DNA from: Capsicum annuum
Lineage: Eukaryota > Streptophyta > Magnoliopsida > Solanales > Solanaceae
DNA length: 64,000 nt
Direction: 5' to 3'
Assembly: GCF_002878395.1 (NCBI RefSeq)
Contig: NC_061121.1
Coordinates: 135,951,411 to 136,015,410 of the forward strand
Shown: one piece after another, positions 22,583 to 34,274 of the stretch
Numbering within the stretch: position 1 is the first letter of the stretch
Layout of the letters: each line of letters opens with the position of its first letter
The notes under the pieces: model-generated
The model's input: only the letters and a program-made list of their open reading frames with translations
Told to the model about the DNA's origin: nothing
Databases searched by the model: none
Program-made: the position numbers and the translations under genes

Positions 22583-23254
22583 TAATATAGATATAACTAT
22601 AAAATATGAAAATAACCTAAAAGAAGAGGAGATGAAGTAGAGATGATGACACTAGATGCAAGACAAACACACGAATTCAACAAAAACACAAGAGAAATTG
22701 CATAAAAGGAAAGATAGTTAGTTAGACATAGAAATTACAATACCTAAGGAACGAAGGTGTGGTTCAAACACCAAAACCCACTTGAGCTTGGAATTGAAAC
22801 ACCACACTCTTAGGTTGACACAAAAGGGACTTAAGCCACCTTAAGCACCAACCTTGCTAAGCCAAATTGTCAACCAAAGTGATTCCACACTCTGGCTAAC
22901 CCTAGTTTTGGTTTCAAATCCTAATGAGAAGAAATAAGACTACAAAATGAGTTCACTCAATATTCATCAATAAGCTGATGAAAAATAAAAGCCTAAATGT
23001 CTATTTATAGTTATTAAATAAAAGGACCACAATGCCCTTAATAAAAACCAAGGAATAGGAGCCTCTTGAGTGTAGATTTTTGGAGTGTAAAGACCACCAT
23101 GCCCTTAAAGTGAGGCACACTTGGATTGTAAGATCGCTTCTCCTATCTTCAAGTTATTCCAATTCTTTGAAATGGTTCCAAAAGGTCTTTACCAACTTTG
23201 TAAATCTGAGCTTGGTCCTTTGAGAAAGATCTTGTACTCTTTGTGCTTCTATCA
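22583..23254 (-). repeat. X3 5' LTR (672 bp)
   Basis: Starts TAATATAG on the plus strand (TGATATAG with G to A) and ends CTTCTATCA just before the duplication CCTTT. Partner of 17392-18061. Confidence 0.9.
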
Positions 23255-24960
23255 CCTTTCAAGTAAAGTATCAACTTGGCATTCACAAGTTGTGAATCAT
23301 GCAACTTAAGCACAAATGTGTCAAACAAGGATGTACATTTAGTAGATAATGGTGCCTTTTCCCTCAGGTTTTCAAGAATGTCACTTTGCTTGTCATGTAG
23401 ACCAAGAAATAAGTTGGGTGTGCCAACATCATCATGTCCACATTTGGCATCGGGGTTAAATGGAAAGAGTGGCCATATACATGGGTCTAGACAACACTCT
23501 TTTTCCCCATAGGCTTCACCAAAACTACAAGATATAATCTCTACAATAGCATCCATATCATTAAAAGCTAATAGATAGTGGATAAAGGTATCACTCAAGT
23601 CAACTTGAACTAAGGTGTCCTTGTATATGTACTACTAGTTTCAACATCATCACCATGAGTACTCTCAAAAATGAGGTCACACATAGTATAAGAAACAATT
23701 TCCATACAATGGACACCTTCCCTTTCTATGGAAGTACCCTCAAGTAGACATATACCATCACCAAAATCAAAGGGATAATTACTTAAGTCTTCACAAGAAG
23801 CAATCAATTCATCCTCATAGTCATCAAACATGGGTGGGATGTCATACAAGGGATCATAACCATAATTAATTTTCAAGGAACAATCACTTATTGTGTTTCT
23901 TAAGAATTCAAGAAAGTTAAAATATCATCACCCAATTAATCATTCCTTTCAAAGACTACACAATCCTTACCTTGAAGAGTACTCTCATATTTTAAGAAGA
24001 GATTTCCATATTTAGAAGGAATGTTGTCACACTATAGTGGGTTAGCATATAGGCTATAGCCTTCAAGACAAGCTATACCTTCAATATCATTCCCACCACT
24101 AGGTTCATTAGGAGTGATTAGACCATCTTTGAACAAGATATTATACCTAATGAGAGAAGGATCTACCCCTGAGGAAGATTTAGAACATCCAAGTTCACTC
24201 TCTAAAGGAAAATCACCAAGTTCCAAAAAAGTTTCAAACACATAATCATCTCTATGAGCAAAAACCGAGAGTAGAACATTCAATAGAGGTCATGCTAAAC
24301 GGGTCAATCCAGTTTATTTGGTCAACATTTTTAACATCATCACTCACTTGAGATCTATTAAACACATAACTCACATCCTCAAATGTTGGAAAAATTTTGT
24401 ACATAAGTTGATCAACACAATTCCTACAAGATAATGTACTATCATTGAACACATTGTCTACAACACTAGGTGAACATAAATTGATCTTACAAGAAGAGTC
24501 AATTCGGTCATTAATAGGTTCAACTAGTGTATCCAAACTCACAACATGTACATCATCATCAAAGGGAAAAGAATTAATAGATAATGTACTATCATTCAAC
24601 ACAATTGCTTCAACACTAGGTGGACTTAAATTGATCTTACGTGAAGAGCCAATTCAATCATCAATAGGATCAACCTAGTGTATCCATACTCACAACAAGT
24701 GCATCATCAACAAGAGACAAAGAATAAATAGACTTACAAATAAGTAAGCTACAACTCACACTCAATGGGCTACTAGCTACACAATCACCATTAACATACC
24801 TAAAAGCATAAGAGTTGTCTATTTTACCTTAAAGTTCTTTAGTATATTTTTTTTACCTTGGTATGAAGGTTCCTCATAATCTTTGGAAGTAAATTCTCTT
24901 CAGCCTTGTGTTTCTCCACCTACTATGTTGGTACCTACACAAATCTCCTTAGAAATAGAA
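23255..24960 (-). pseudogene. X2 ORF2, main part, broken
   Basis: Minus-strand readings (23598-23255, 23876-23610, 24283-24032, 24602-24252 and others) carry blocks seen in X6 ORF2: S-L-F-D-T-F-V-L-K-L-H-D-S-Q-L-V-N-A-K near the X3 border, D-P-C-I-W-P-L-F-P-F-N-P, and R-S-Q-V-S-D-D-V. Several frames are needed, so it is broken. It is more expanded than the X1 and X3 versions and has an in-frame duplication at 24430-24729. Confidence 0.65.
24430..24729 (-). repeat. 150-bp tandem duplication in X2 ORF2
   Basis: GATAATGTACTATCATT starts at 24430 and again at 24580. The following bases (ACACTAGGTG, TTGATCTTAC, AGTGTATCCA) repeat in the same order. The period of 150 is a multiple of three, so the reading frame would be kept. 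Confidence 0.85.
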
Positions 24961-25009
24961 GGGCAAACATAGTTAGCAGAGTTTAGTGGTAGCATTTGGT
25001 TTCTAACTT

Positions 25010-25415
25010 CTCTTTGTTGGTTTTAAGTGAATTGGGGGTGAAGTGGTCTTATGGTGTTTCATCTTTGAAAGTAAGTGGGGGTTTGGGTGATGTGGTTTTG
25101 TAGAGGTCTTAGTGGATAGAGCATTGGATGAAATATTTCAGGTCAAATAGTTGTAGATACATTTTGGGCATGTCCACTCGAACACATATGGTAGTGTGGA
25201 GATGTAGAGGGTTGGGAGTTGTTTTGACTCTCAACTTGATCCAACCTACCACTCAATGTTGACATGTCCCCCTTTATTGATGCTATATCTTTTTTCGTTT
25301 CTCCCATATCTGACCCTAACCTTGCAAGAATTTGGTTGATGGCCTCAAGAGAAGCTTTGAAAGCATCAAGGACATTGTTATCTACGGTTTGGGAGATAGA
25401 AGCCTAGAGTTCCAT
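25010..25415 (-). pseudogene. X2 Gag N-terminal segment
   Basis: ATG at 25415 on the minus strand. The product reads M-E-L then, after a stop, A-S-I-S-Q-T-V-D-N-N-V-L, followed by a charged helical stretch ending S-T-L-S-G-R-L-D-Q-V-E-S-Q and a serine/histidine-rich tail. The stretch beyond leads to ORF2 without Gag core or protease. Confidence 0.6.
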
Positions 25416-26572
25416 TGGCAAAGTACCTAAACAAATAAAAAACCTACAAAACAAACAAATAAGTTAGTTCAAATAACCTCACGATACTCACTCTCGGGTT
25501 TTACCTCAACTTGGATTTACAAGTGTTGAAAATCAGCTTTTACTTCGTGAGTGATTGAGGAATGAGTCTACTTTTGCTTGGAATAGATTTTCATTTGAGT
25601 TGAATCAAAGAAAATTTGTCTCGGAATTGAACCAACAAAGAACAATGAATCACAAAATGAGAAAAACACACAAGGAATGGAAACACAAAAGAAAGGACTC
25701 TAAACTAATTCTCAACCAAATAGACAGTTACTAGTTTGCTAATTAGTTATAGAATCAACAAAAATGTAACTAAGAAACAACAAATTAAAATTTGAACTCA
25801 AAATTTGGTTGCCCCAAATAATGATGTGGAACTTTGTGATTGGACGTCAATTTTACAAAAAAAAAATTGTTATTCACTTTTGAGCTTCAGCCAACTTCAA
25901 TCCCAAGAGTGTAGCTTTGGTTTTGGGGGGAAATTGAAATGTTTTTGGAGCCTTTTAAAGATTATAATGAGTTTGAATTAAATTGGTCCCCTCCTTGTAC
26001 TTGCACTTGTACTTGCTCTTGTACTTGATTATTCCTTCCCTTTTGTTGTTTTCTTTCTTTTGGATAACTAGGAAGGTACTTAGAAATTTTCTTAAACAAG
26101 TACTACACTCTTTTTCCTCCTTTTGCAAGATCAAAAAGCACTTTTGAATATTCCTCTTCAAGAAGATATGAAGATGAGGAAGAATAACAAGAATATTCAA
26201 GAGTTGACCAACATTTGACCACAAGGCAAATGACTTCCAAATTTAAGTTTTCTTGAAGATCTATGGTCCCTTTGCCAAGACAAACACAAATATCACAATA
26301 TCAAATCCAAAACATCACAACCTAGATCTTTCTCAAATCTTAGAGCTAGACTCTATTAGTGCTACGGAACAAGGATCTAGCACTAGAAACACACAAAACA
26401 CACAAAAACAAAGTAGATCTAAAATTTTGCCCAAACACAAAAATGGGTTAACAATTTTTTTTGTGAGATTTTCGAGTTTCTACACTCTTTTTGTGAAGAT
26501 TTTCTTTAAGGTAACAACAATAAAAGACTTAGAGTTGTAAGAACAACTCTAAAATGAAACTATGATACCAAA
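25416..26572 (-). other. X2 leader and primer site
   Basis: Untranslated leader of 1.15 kb, matching those of X1, X3 and X5. The primer site complement TATGATACCA is at 26561-26570, next to the LTR. Short open frames inside are not shared between copies. Confidence 0.7.
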
Positions 26573-27249
26573 TGATATAGGAATAAGCTATAAAATCAAA
26601 AAATACACCTAAAGAAGGGAGATAAAGATGAGACTAGCAACACAAGAAGCAATTACCAGCGAATTAAGAGACAAAACACAAACTAAAATGCAATAAAAGA
26701 AAAGATAGTTATTGAGACATAACCATCACAATACAATAGGAACCGAGGTGTGTATCAAACACCAAAACCTACTAAATCTTGCAATGGAAACACCACACTT
26801 TTACGTTGATACAAAAGGGACTTAAACCTCCCCAAATTACCAATGTTTCTAAGACAATTTGTAACACAAGTGATTCCACACTGAAGGATTCCCTAGTTTT
26901 AATTACTTTTTCTAAGTCTTACACTATAAACACTCCTCACAAGAGAGTTCACTCAATATTCATCAAAAACTAGTGAGAATAGAAGCCAAAATGTCTATTT
27001 ATAGTTAATTACATCATATACTAAACAACCCTTAATGAAAAGAGGCTCTTATGAAGTGTTAGGGAAAGGCATCAAAAGACCATAATTCCCTGAATGAGAG
27101 TAGGCAAGGGGCAGCTTCAGAGTGCAAGACTCCTACTCCTCTCTTCAACTTGTTCCAATGCTTTGAAGTGGTTCAAAAAGGTATTCACACACTCGTAAAT
27201 CCAAACTTGGCTTCTAGTGTAAGGTCTTGTACTCTTTGCACTCGTGTTA
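26573..27249 (-). repeat. X2 5' LTR (677 bp)
   Basis: Plus-strand TGATATAGG...CTCGTGTTA; the last three bases TTA stand for TCA. GTGAG follows at 27250. Confidence 0.9.
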
Positions 27250-27960
27250 GTGAGGGAGTACAACCTCTAGTTTAACTCTTTATCTAGGTATGCTCCTAAT
27301 GTAGTAGCTATTATGGATGATAGAGTTCATCGACATATGGATAGATTAGATCTATATCTGGTTAGGGATTATACTATTGCTACTTTGAACAAAGACATGG
27401 ACATAAGCTATTGCACAAAAAATAGAGGATTAGAGGCTAAGAAAAAGAACACAAGAATTGGAAAAAAGGTATTCTAAGAGAGCCAGATCTACGGGGCAGT
27501 TTATGGTATCCCAAGGAGAGTTTAGGCCTCAATTTTCTAATTGATTGCCTAGTCCATTATCTTCTTATTCTACAGCTAGTGGTCTACCATAATTTCAAGG
27601 GTCCAAAGGCAATTAGTTTAGGCAAAGAAGTGAAAGTCAGAGTTCACGGACAGTGGGGTATCAAGAGTGAGGGGGTATGATCCAATTAAGACCTCCTCGG
27701 AAGACATGTAAATAATGTGGAAAGATTCATTCAGGTGCATATCAGTTCTGGACAAATGCTTGCTTTTGGTGTGGTATGTTGGGGCATATAATGAGAGAAT
27801 ACCCACAAAGAGGCATAGGTGGTATGGCACAACCTACTGGATGAGCCATTGTATCATAATCGTTGGTGCCTTATTTAGGCAGATATGTACAACCTATTGA
27901 TCATGGTAGAGGTGCTAAAGGAGCAACTAGCTCTAGTGGAGATTAGAATCGTACATATGT
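27250..27960 (+). pseudogene. G2 gag, 3' part, broken
   Basis: The capsid reading resumes after the GTGAG duplication with V-R-E-Y-N-L, then S-L-S-R-Y-A-P-N-V-V-A. The zinc knuckle reads C-F-W-C-G-M-L-G-H-I-M-R-E-Y near 27750; the last ligand Cys is Tyr (TGC to TAC). Several stops. The tail is serine/glycine-rich. Confidence 0.85.
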
Positions 27961-27979
27961 TTTAGCGGATTGATAAAAT

Positions 27980-28480
27980 TTAGAGGCTTCTCCAGATGTG
28001 GTTACAAGTACATTGTCCATCCTTTCACATGATGTATATGAATTAATTGATCCGGGTTATACATTATCATATATCACTCCATTAGTTGTTGGAAAGTTCA
28101 AAAGAATACCAGAATTGCTAGTTAAGTAATTTAAAGTATCTTCATCGATTGGTAAATCTATAATAGCTAGGACATTATATCAAAATTGTATAATAACTAT
28201 TTGTGGTCGTGATACAATGGCTGACCTTGTTGAGTTAGAAATTTTAGATTTTGATGTTATAATGGGTACGGATTGGTTGGCTTCTTATTATGCCACAGTA
28301 GATCGTCAAACTAAGAGGATGTATTTCAATTTTCCAAGAGAGGTAGTCCTTGAAGGAAGGGGTAATATAGGTGCACCAAGAGGTAAATTTATTTCTTATT
28401 TTAAGGAAAAAAGAATAATTTCTAAGGGTTACATATATCATCTAGTTAGAGTGAAGGATAAAGATGCAGAGCCATAAAAT
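27980..28480 (+). pseudogene. G2 protease and linker, broken
   Basis: Retropepsin part with V-Y-E-L-I-D-P-G-Y-T at about 28040 (active-site D-P-G). An open stretch 28217-28477 of 86 codons contains D-F-D-V-I-M-G-T-D-W-L-A-S-Y-Y and the linker to RT (L-V-R-V-K-D). One glutamine-to-TAG stop interrupts upstream, near 28127. Confidence 0.8.
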
Positions 28481-28499
28481 CTTCAAACTATTCTAGTGG

Positions 28500-29350
28500 T
28501 AAATGAATTTCCCTATGTATTTCCTAAAAATCTTCCAGGTTTGCCTCCAAAAATGAGAAATAGAGTTTGGTATTGATATGATTCTAGGTACTCAACCAAT
28601 ATTAATTTGTCTGTATAGAATAGCCCTGATAAAATTACAAGAGTTGAAAGAGCAATTAAAAGACTTACTAGAAAAAGGATTCATAAGGCCTAGTATGTCA
28701 CCCTAGGATGCATCAATGTTATTTTTTCATAAGAAAGGTGGCTCATTGAGAATGTGTATTGACTTCCGGTAACTGAATAAGGTGACTATTAAGAACAAAT
28801 ATCCCCTTCTGAGAATTAATGATTTATTTAATCAGCAACAAGCTGCCAAGTGTTATTTAAATAGTGACTTGAGGTTTGGTTACAAACACGTGAGGGTCAA
28901 AGAGAAAGACATACCCAAGACAGCTTATCAAATATGGTACAGTAATTACTATTTTCTAGTTATGTCCTTTGGGTTAACTAATGCACCCGCAACTTTTATG
29001 GATTTGATGAATAGGGTATTCAAGACATTCTTAGATGTATTTGTGATAGTTTTTATAGATGATATTCGGGTTTATTCGAGATCAAACGAAGACTATGCCA
29101 GTAAGTTACGACAGGTGTTCTAGATTCTTCATGATCGTAAGCTATATGCAAAGTTCTATAAATATGAGTTTTGGTTAAAATCTATGGCATTCATGGGTCA
29201 TATTGTATCTAATAAAGGAATAAAGGTTGATACTCAAAATATAGAAGCTGTGAAGAACTAGCCAAGACCTATAACACCTATAGAGATGCATAGTTTCCTT
29301 GGGTTAGCAGGTTATTATAGAAGGTTTTTTGAAGGATTTTCTTCAATTTA
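28500..29350 (+). pseudogene. G2 reverse transcriptase, broken
   Basis: The N-terminal RT words are spread over frames (28500-28780). An open stretch 28782-29123 then has [22 protein letters not shown] and the catalytic F-I-D-D-I-R-V-Y-S, so the Asp pair is kept. The thumb follows to G-L-A-G-Y-Y-R-R-F near 29320. Frameshifts and stops exclude function. Confidence 0.88.
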
Positions 29351-29369
29351 TGCACCTTTAACAAAGATA

Positions 29370-29830
29370 ACACAAAGCATCCAAGTTCCTATAGAATGAT
29401 GCATGTGAAAGTACTTTCCAAGATCTAAAGAATAAGTGGATTTCAACCCTGGTATTGGTACTTTTGGAAGGCACAGAAGGGTATCCAATGTATTGTGAGG
29501 CTTCAAGAATTGGCTTAGGATGTGTGTTGATGCATCATGGTAAAGTAATAGCATATGCTTCAAGATAATTGCAGCCGCATGAGAAAATTATCCAACGCAT
29601 GATCTTGAGCTAGGAATAATTATATTTGCTTTAAAGATGTGGCATGACTACTTGTATGGGATTCATGTTGACATATATACTGATCATAACAGTTTGTAAT
29701 ATATCTTTAGCCAGAGGGATCTAAATTTGAGGCAAGAGAGGTGGCTTGAACTATTAAATACTATGATGTTGATATCTTATATCATCTAGGAAAAACAAAT
29801 ATGGTAGGTGATGCATTAAGACATAAGGAT
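29370..29830 (+). pseudogene. G2 RNase H, broken
   Basis: Recognisable words are [14 protein letters not shown] near 29490-29535 (the usual first Asp is Glu), I-A-Y-A-S-R near 29550, [10 protein letters not shown] near 29640, and D-A-L-R/S-like residues near 29810. Several frame changes. Confidence 0.7.
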
Positions 29831-30039
29831 ATGGAGAGTACTAATGGACTTCTATGGAAAGATAAGGGATTACTAAGGATCTACACCAACTAACTAATTT
29901 AGGAGTTTGCCTTCTTGAAACTCCAGATAAGGGGCTTATTGTGCATAATGCGGTAGAATCTTCATTAATAGTTGAAGTGAAGGAGAAGCAACATGTATAT
30001 CCTATTTTATTGTAGCTTAAGGAGAATGTACAATGTGGA

Positions 30040-30810
30040 ATGACCAGGGCATTTGAGCTAATACAAGAGGGGAGTACTTCAAGATATTCCATCCATCTGC
30101 GGTCAACTAAAATGTATCAGGATTTTAAGGTAGAGCATCAAAAACTTAATTGTCTGAGAGTAAAATTAGAGCACCAAAAGCTCAGAGGTTATATGAAATG
30201 TATAGATCTTCTAATCTAGAATTAGGATATAATCAATATGGATTTCATCACTCGTTTGCCTCATACATCTAAAAAGTTCTATTCCATATAGGTGATAGTT
30301 GATAGGCTTACCAAATCAACACACTTCCTACCGATTAAGACCACTTACACAGTCAAAGAGTACATAAAATTATATATCAAAGATATAGTTCAGCTCACAG
30401 AGTACCAACCTCCATTATTTTAGATAGGGGAACTCAATTTACTGCAAATTTTTGGAAGTCTTTTCAGAAAAATTTAGAAATACGAGTGAATTTGAGTACA
30501 GTTTTTCACCCTCAGACAAATGGACAAGTAGAACGTACCATTCAAATACTTGAAGATATTCTATGAGCTTGTATATTAGACTTTAAAGATAGTTGGGATG
30601 ATCATTTACCTCTTATTGAGTTCACCTATAACAATAGTTATCATTCAAGTATCAAAATGGCACCATATGAAGCCTTGTATGGAAGAAAGTGTAGATCATC
30701 AATTAGATGGTTTGAAGCGGGTGAAACTACCTTGTTCGGGCCAGATCATGTTCATCAAACTATGGAAAAGGTTAAAGTAATCGAGCAACATCAATAAATA
30801 GCCCAAAGTT
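30040..30810 (+). pseudogene. G2 integrase, broken
   Basis: M-D-F-I-T-R-L-P-H keeps the first catalytic Asp near 30238. V-I-V-D-R-L-T-K-S-T-H-F is near 30295. L-D-R-G-T-Q-F is legible near 30420 in another frame. The core end P-L-I-E-F-T-Y-N-N-S is at about 30609. The HHCC region before it is poorly preserved. At least three frame changes. Confidence 0.8.
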
Positions 30811-30857
30811 GACACAAGTCATACGTAGAAGTTAGAAGAAGGGGGATAGAGTTTGCT

Positions 30858-31400
30858 ATGAGTGATTGGATATTCTTGAAGGTGCCACCAATGAATGGGA
30901 CAATGAGATTTGGTAAGAAAGGAAAACTAAGTCCATGTTATAGAGGCCCATATAATATTACTCGAAGGTTTGTCCAAGTCTTTTATGAATTAGAGCTACC
31001 CCAAGAGCTCTCAACATTTCATCCAGTATTTCACATCTCAATGCTTTGAAAGTGCATCGAAGATCCATCTCATACTACTCCTATTGAAGGTGTACAAGTT
31101 ATGAAAGATATCATCTATGAAGAAATACCTATTGCTATTCTTGATCAACAAGTTAAGAAGTTAAGTAATAAAGAAATATCTTTGGTAAGTTCTTTGGAGA
31201 AACCAACTAGTAGAAGAGATAACATGGGAATTGAACAAGTGATAAAATCCAAAGTATTCCCATTTGTTCAAATATGAAGAGAAAGTTCAAGATGTTGAAT
31301 TAGGGAAATAATAAGTAAGTGTAATATATAGGTACTACATGATAACATGAGTATTAAACTTAGGCTTGAACTTGTTTTGGTTGGCCAATTATGCTAACAT
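30858..31400 (+). pseudogene. G2 integrase C-terminus, chromodomain, 3' UTR
   Basis: An open stretch 30858-31049 ends in the conserved L-S-T-F-H-P-V-F-H-I-S-M-L. Then I-P-I-A-I-L-D-Q-Q-V-K-K-L and N-K-E-I-S mark the chromodomain (31125-31185). The remainder to 31400 is 3' untranslated. Confidence 0.8.
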
Positions 31401-31591
31401 TCAAGGATGAATATTCCTAAGGAGGGGAGGATGTAACACCCAGTACCTTGCATGTACTTGTTCTATTTATATGTAACTTGGTATGGCCTTGTGGTATAGG
31501 TAACAGATGGGATTTGTTATATGAGTAATAATAGTGTAGATAGAATTCTAGATGTTGCCCGTACGTTTTAAGGTGACGTGGTTATACCAAA
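31401..31591 (+). repeat. G2 polypurine tract and 3' LTR start
   Basis: AAGGAGGGGAGGA abuts TGTAACACCCAG at 31432, the LTR start. Only 160 bp remain before X4 (31592). Confidence 0.8.
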
Positions 31592-32322
31592 TGATCTACG
31601 GAACACACAAAGATGGCACAAAATAGTCCACTCAATAAGGCACAAATCGAGGACCAAATAAGAGCTTGTCTTAACCAACAACAACTAAAAAAGAATAATG
31701 AGTTACCAAGGTGTTTCAACACCTAAGTATCCACAATACACGATAAACAAGATCAACAATATTTACAACAACATAAGAACCAACGGTTTTCACTAAACAA
31801 GACAAACTAGTACATGAAATATAGAGATAGGTACCGTTACATAGATTATTACAATGAATAAGAACTATGGTGTGTATCAAACACCAAAACCCTTAATGAA
31901 TGTAATAAAAACACATACACTCTTACGGAGACCTCAAGTGAACTGGAATCCCCAAGCAACCACTGTATCTAAGCTAGTTACAAACACAAGTAATGTCCAT
32001 ACTTATCACAAGTGAAATCCACACTTGGAAGACTCTCTCAAGAGCACTCAAAATATTCATCAAATTTATGGAATAAAGACCTAACATATTCTACATATAG
32101 TCTAGGTTAAGATTATTACACAATATGACCAAAACACCCTTAATGAGCTATTACAAAGAAGCGGCCTTGGAGTGTTTTCTTGGATGTCCTTGGAGTGTTT
32201 TGAAGGCCTTCTTTACACTTAAAGTCTTGTTGTCTTAGTGGGGAAGCCTCCGATATTGAGTCTTTACGTATTGGTCTCCACTCATGTACTCGAAAGCTAA
32301 GAGATTTCTTTGTCCCATATCA
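31592..32322 (-). repeat. X4 3' LTR (731 bp)
   Basis: Plus-strand TGATCTACGG...CCCATATCA. It is a more diverged subtype than X1-X3. The tract AAGAAGGGGAGGA on the minus strand lies at 32323-32335. Confidence 0.8.
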
Positions 32323-32335
32323 TCCTCCCCTTCTT

Positions 32336-32739
32336 GAAAAAGATTCGACCTCGAATCCAAACCTTGCAAACCAATGGAGGAGAAAAGAAAAACATATTCC
32401 TCATTGCATGAGGGATAATTTTAGAACAATCAACAATAGTATCAAACCAAGGTTGCACACACATCATATGTCGAGGGGTCTTAGGGAGTAGGATACCCTT
32501 TCAATCCTAAACGCTCAAACACAAAGTTGGAGAAACAATTTGTCTATTCATATAAGTATGACAAGAAACAAAAAGGGGTAGGAACATACCTTTTGAGCAA
32601 GGACATGAGATTTCTCTCGACTTGGAACATGAAACAATGCTAGTATTGAATGTGGTGAATAAAAAATGCTTGGGTATGTCACCAAGTTCTTCCTTTTGAA
32701 CCTGAGATGACTCACCTTCACTATTTGGGTACCTCCTAA
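32336..32739 (-). other. X4 region between gag remnant and polypurine tract
   Basis: About 400 bp with one 90-codon minus frame (32779-32507) that shows no match to the other X copies. I see no gene here. Protease and ORF2, present at this place in X3, are gone. Confidence 0.5.
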
Positions 32740-34274
32740 TCAAAAGGTAATGTTCAAGACCTCTCCTTCTTTGAGCCAAACATCTTCATAAGGGACCTTT
32801 ATCATCAAACCGTAAGGCACACTAATATCCCCTTCGTCTACTACCAATTCAGTTTCACTATCATTGTCATCATTTAGGGTCACTTTATCCCCAACAAAGT
32901 TAGGATCACCCTCCAACAACACAATTTTCCTTTGATTAGGGCATTCACTAGCCTTGTGACTCTAACCTTGACATTTAAAACAGACAATACCCTTAGGATT
33001 AGGAGTAGAAGATTTATTACCTTTAATCTATGGTGGATACCTTTGTACTCCCCTATCAATGGGCTTATTATCAAAGGGTTTGTAGGCATTCTTGTTATTG
33101 TTCCATCCGAAGGTCTTCTTGGCATCATTTTTCCTTTCAACCTCAATGGTTGCTTCAACAAAATCCTTAATTTTGTCAAACTTATGGACAACTGGTTGAG
33201 AAATAATCTTATAGCACACGCCACCTTTAAACCGGGCCAAGCAATGATTTGGAGGTTCAATAATATAAAAACAAAGAATCAAGTTTTGAAACTCGTCATG
33301 ATACTCCTCCATACTTCTATCTTCTTGCCACAAGTTGTAGAGCTTTATTAATTACTCTTTCTTGAACCTTTCTATGACATATCTCTCTCTCATATGTGAT
33401 TTCAACTCATCCCAATCTGGAATGTCAAGATTCTCATTTCTTGCTTTTTGCAACCATTTGGTCTCTTACTAAGTAGACGTATATCCTTCAAGTTGAGCAT
33501 TGCAATGGGCAACCTTCTTGTGAGGAGTTAACTCATTGAGTTGGAAGATTCAATTGCATTGTACCTCCCAATCAAGATAAAGAGTAGATCACTCATTTCT
33601 TTAAAGGTAAGAAGTGTGATCTTGGTAGATTTAAGACTCGTGTCTCTACCCATATTTTCTTTTTGGTCCCCTAAACCTTCTTGAACATGAGGACAGTGTC
33701 CCAAATTTTCTCTACCATGAGGAGCTAATTCAAACCTTCCCCCACAGCCCCTACATCCTCCACCATGAGCTTCTCTTCTATGTCTCATAAACTCCATAAA
33801 GAGAGTCACTTTATCTAACTCCACATATCTATAAGAACCCTCACCTTCTACATCATCAATTTGGATTGGTTGGTTTAGGTTAAGAGGGACTCTCGACATT
33901 CCTTGGTTTTGTGGAGCCTCTTGGTGGATTTGGTTTTGGTTGTTTTGATAAGTAGGGATTTTGTTGATAGGTTCATGGACTTATTTAAGTGGATTGAACA
34001 TTTGGTGAAGTTTTTTTGGAGTTATAGTAGGGGAGGTGTTGGGAGCATGTCCACTAGATGAGGCATGGTAGTTTTTAGGACTTGAGTGGGTGGAGTATAG
34101 ATGAACTTCCAAGGTGTCCATTCTTCTTGAAAGAGAACCTTCCATCCCTTCAATCCTTCCCTCCATCCTCTCCATTCGACCACTAAGATCATCTTTCACA
34201 CCCATTATGGCCACCATCAAAGCATCTATGTTTACCTCTCCTGGAGCCTTAGGACTACCTTTACCCAAAGCCAT
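32740..34274 (-). pseudogene. X4 Gag, broken
   Basis: Start ATG 34274 (M-A-L-G-K-G-S-P-K-A-P-G). A strongly charged helical repeat follows (R-M-E-R-M-E-G-R-I-E-G-M-E-G), then a spacer with I-Q-I-D-D-V-E-G-E-G (33899-33528 open). The Gag core is in 33333-33028 (S-M-E-E-Y-H-D-E-F-Q-N-L, F-V-E-A-T-I-E-V-E-R). The knuckle C-F-K-C-Q-G-stop-S-H-K-A-S-E-C is near 32970. An acidic tail ends near 32745. Four or more breaks. Confidence 0.82.

Larger units (their letters stand above)
17392..23254 (-). mobile_element. X3: pol-less LTR element nested in X2
   Basis: LTRs 17392-18061 and 22583-23254, minus strand, flanked by CCTTT (17387-17391 and 23255-23259). It is the most complete copy. In minus-strand order: leader, Gag N-terminus, Gag core, CCHC knuckle, retropepsin, then ORF2 directly where RT should begin. 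No RT, RNase H or integrase signature occurs between the protease and the polypurine tract. Confidence 0.92.
16370..27249 (-). mobile_element. X2: pol-less LTR element, minus strand
   Basis: Two LTRs (16370-17041 and 26573-27249) read on the minus strand, flanked by GTGAG at 16365-16369 and 27250-27254. The insertion splits the G2 gag. X2 itself is split by X3 (17392-23254) within its ORF2. Its own internal parts are ORF2 (17149-17391 plus 23255 to about 24960), Gag N-terminus (25010-25415) and leader (25416-26572). No Gag core or pol is found. Confidence 0.9.
8425..31591 (+). mobile_element. G2: Tekay-like Ty3 element, interrupted by X1 and X2
   Basis: Removing X1 (10636-15421) and X2 (16370-27249) leaves one Ty3 element: a 5' LTR part, primer site 15509, gag 15766 onward, PR, RT, RNase H, integrase, chromodomain, polypurine tract and the start of a 3' LTR at 31432. 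G1 abuts its 5' LTR part at 8424/8425, which suggests G1 inserted there too. The 3' LTR is cut after 160 bp by X4. All coding parts are broken. Confidence 0.8.

Noticed and set aside
23276..23512. 78-codon plus-strand frame
   Set aside because: It is the antisense of X2 ORF2, which matches other copies.
32932..33351. 139-codon plus-strand frame
   Set aside because: It is the antisense of the X4 Gag core and zinc knuckle, which are recognisable on the minus strand.
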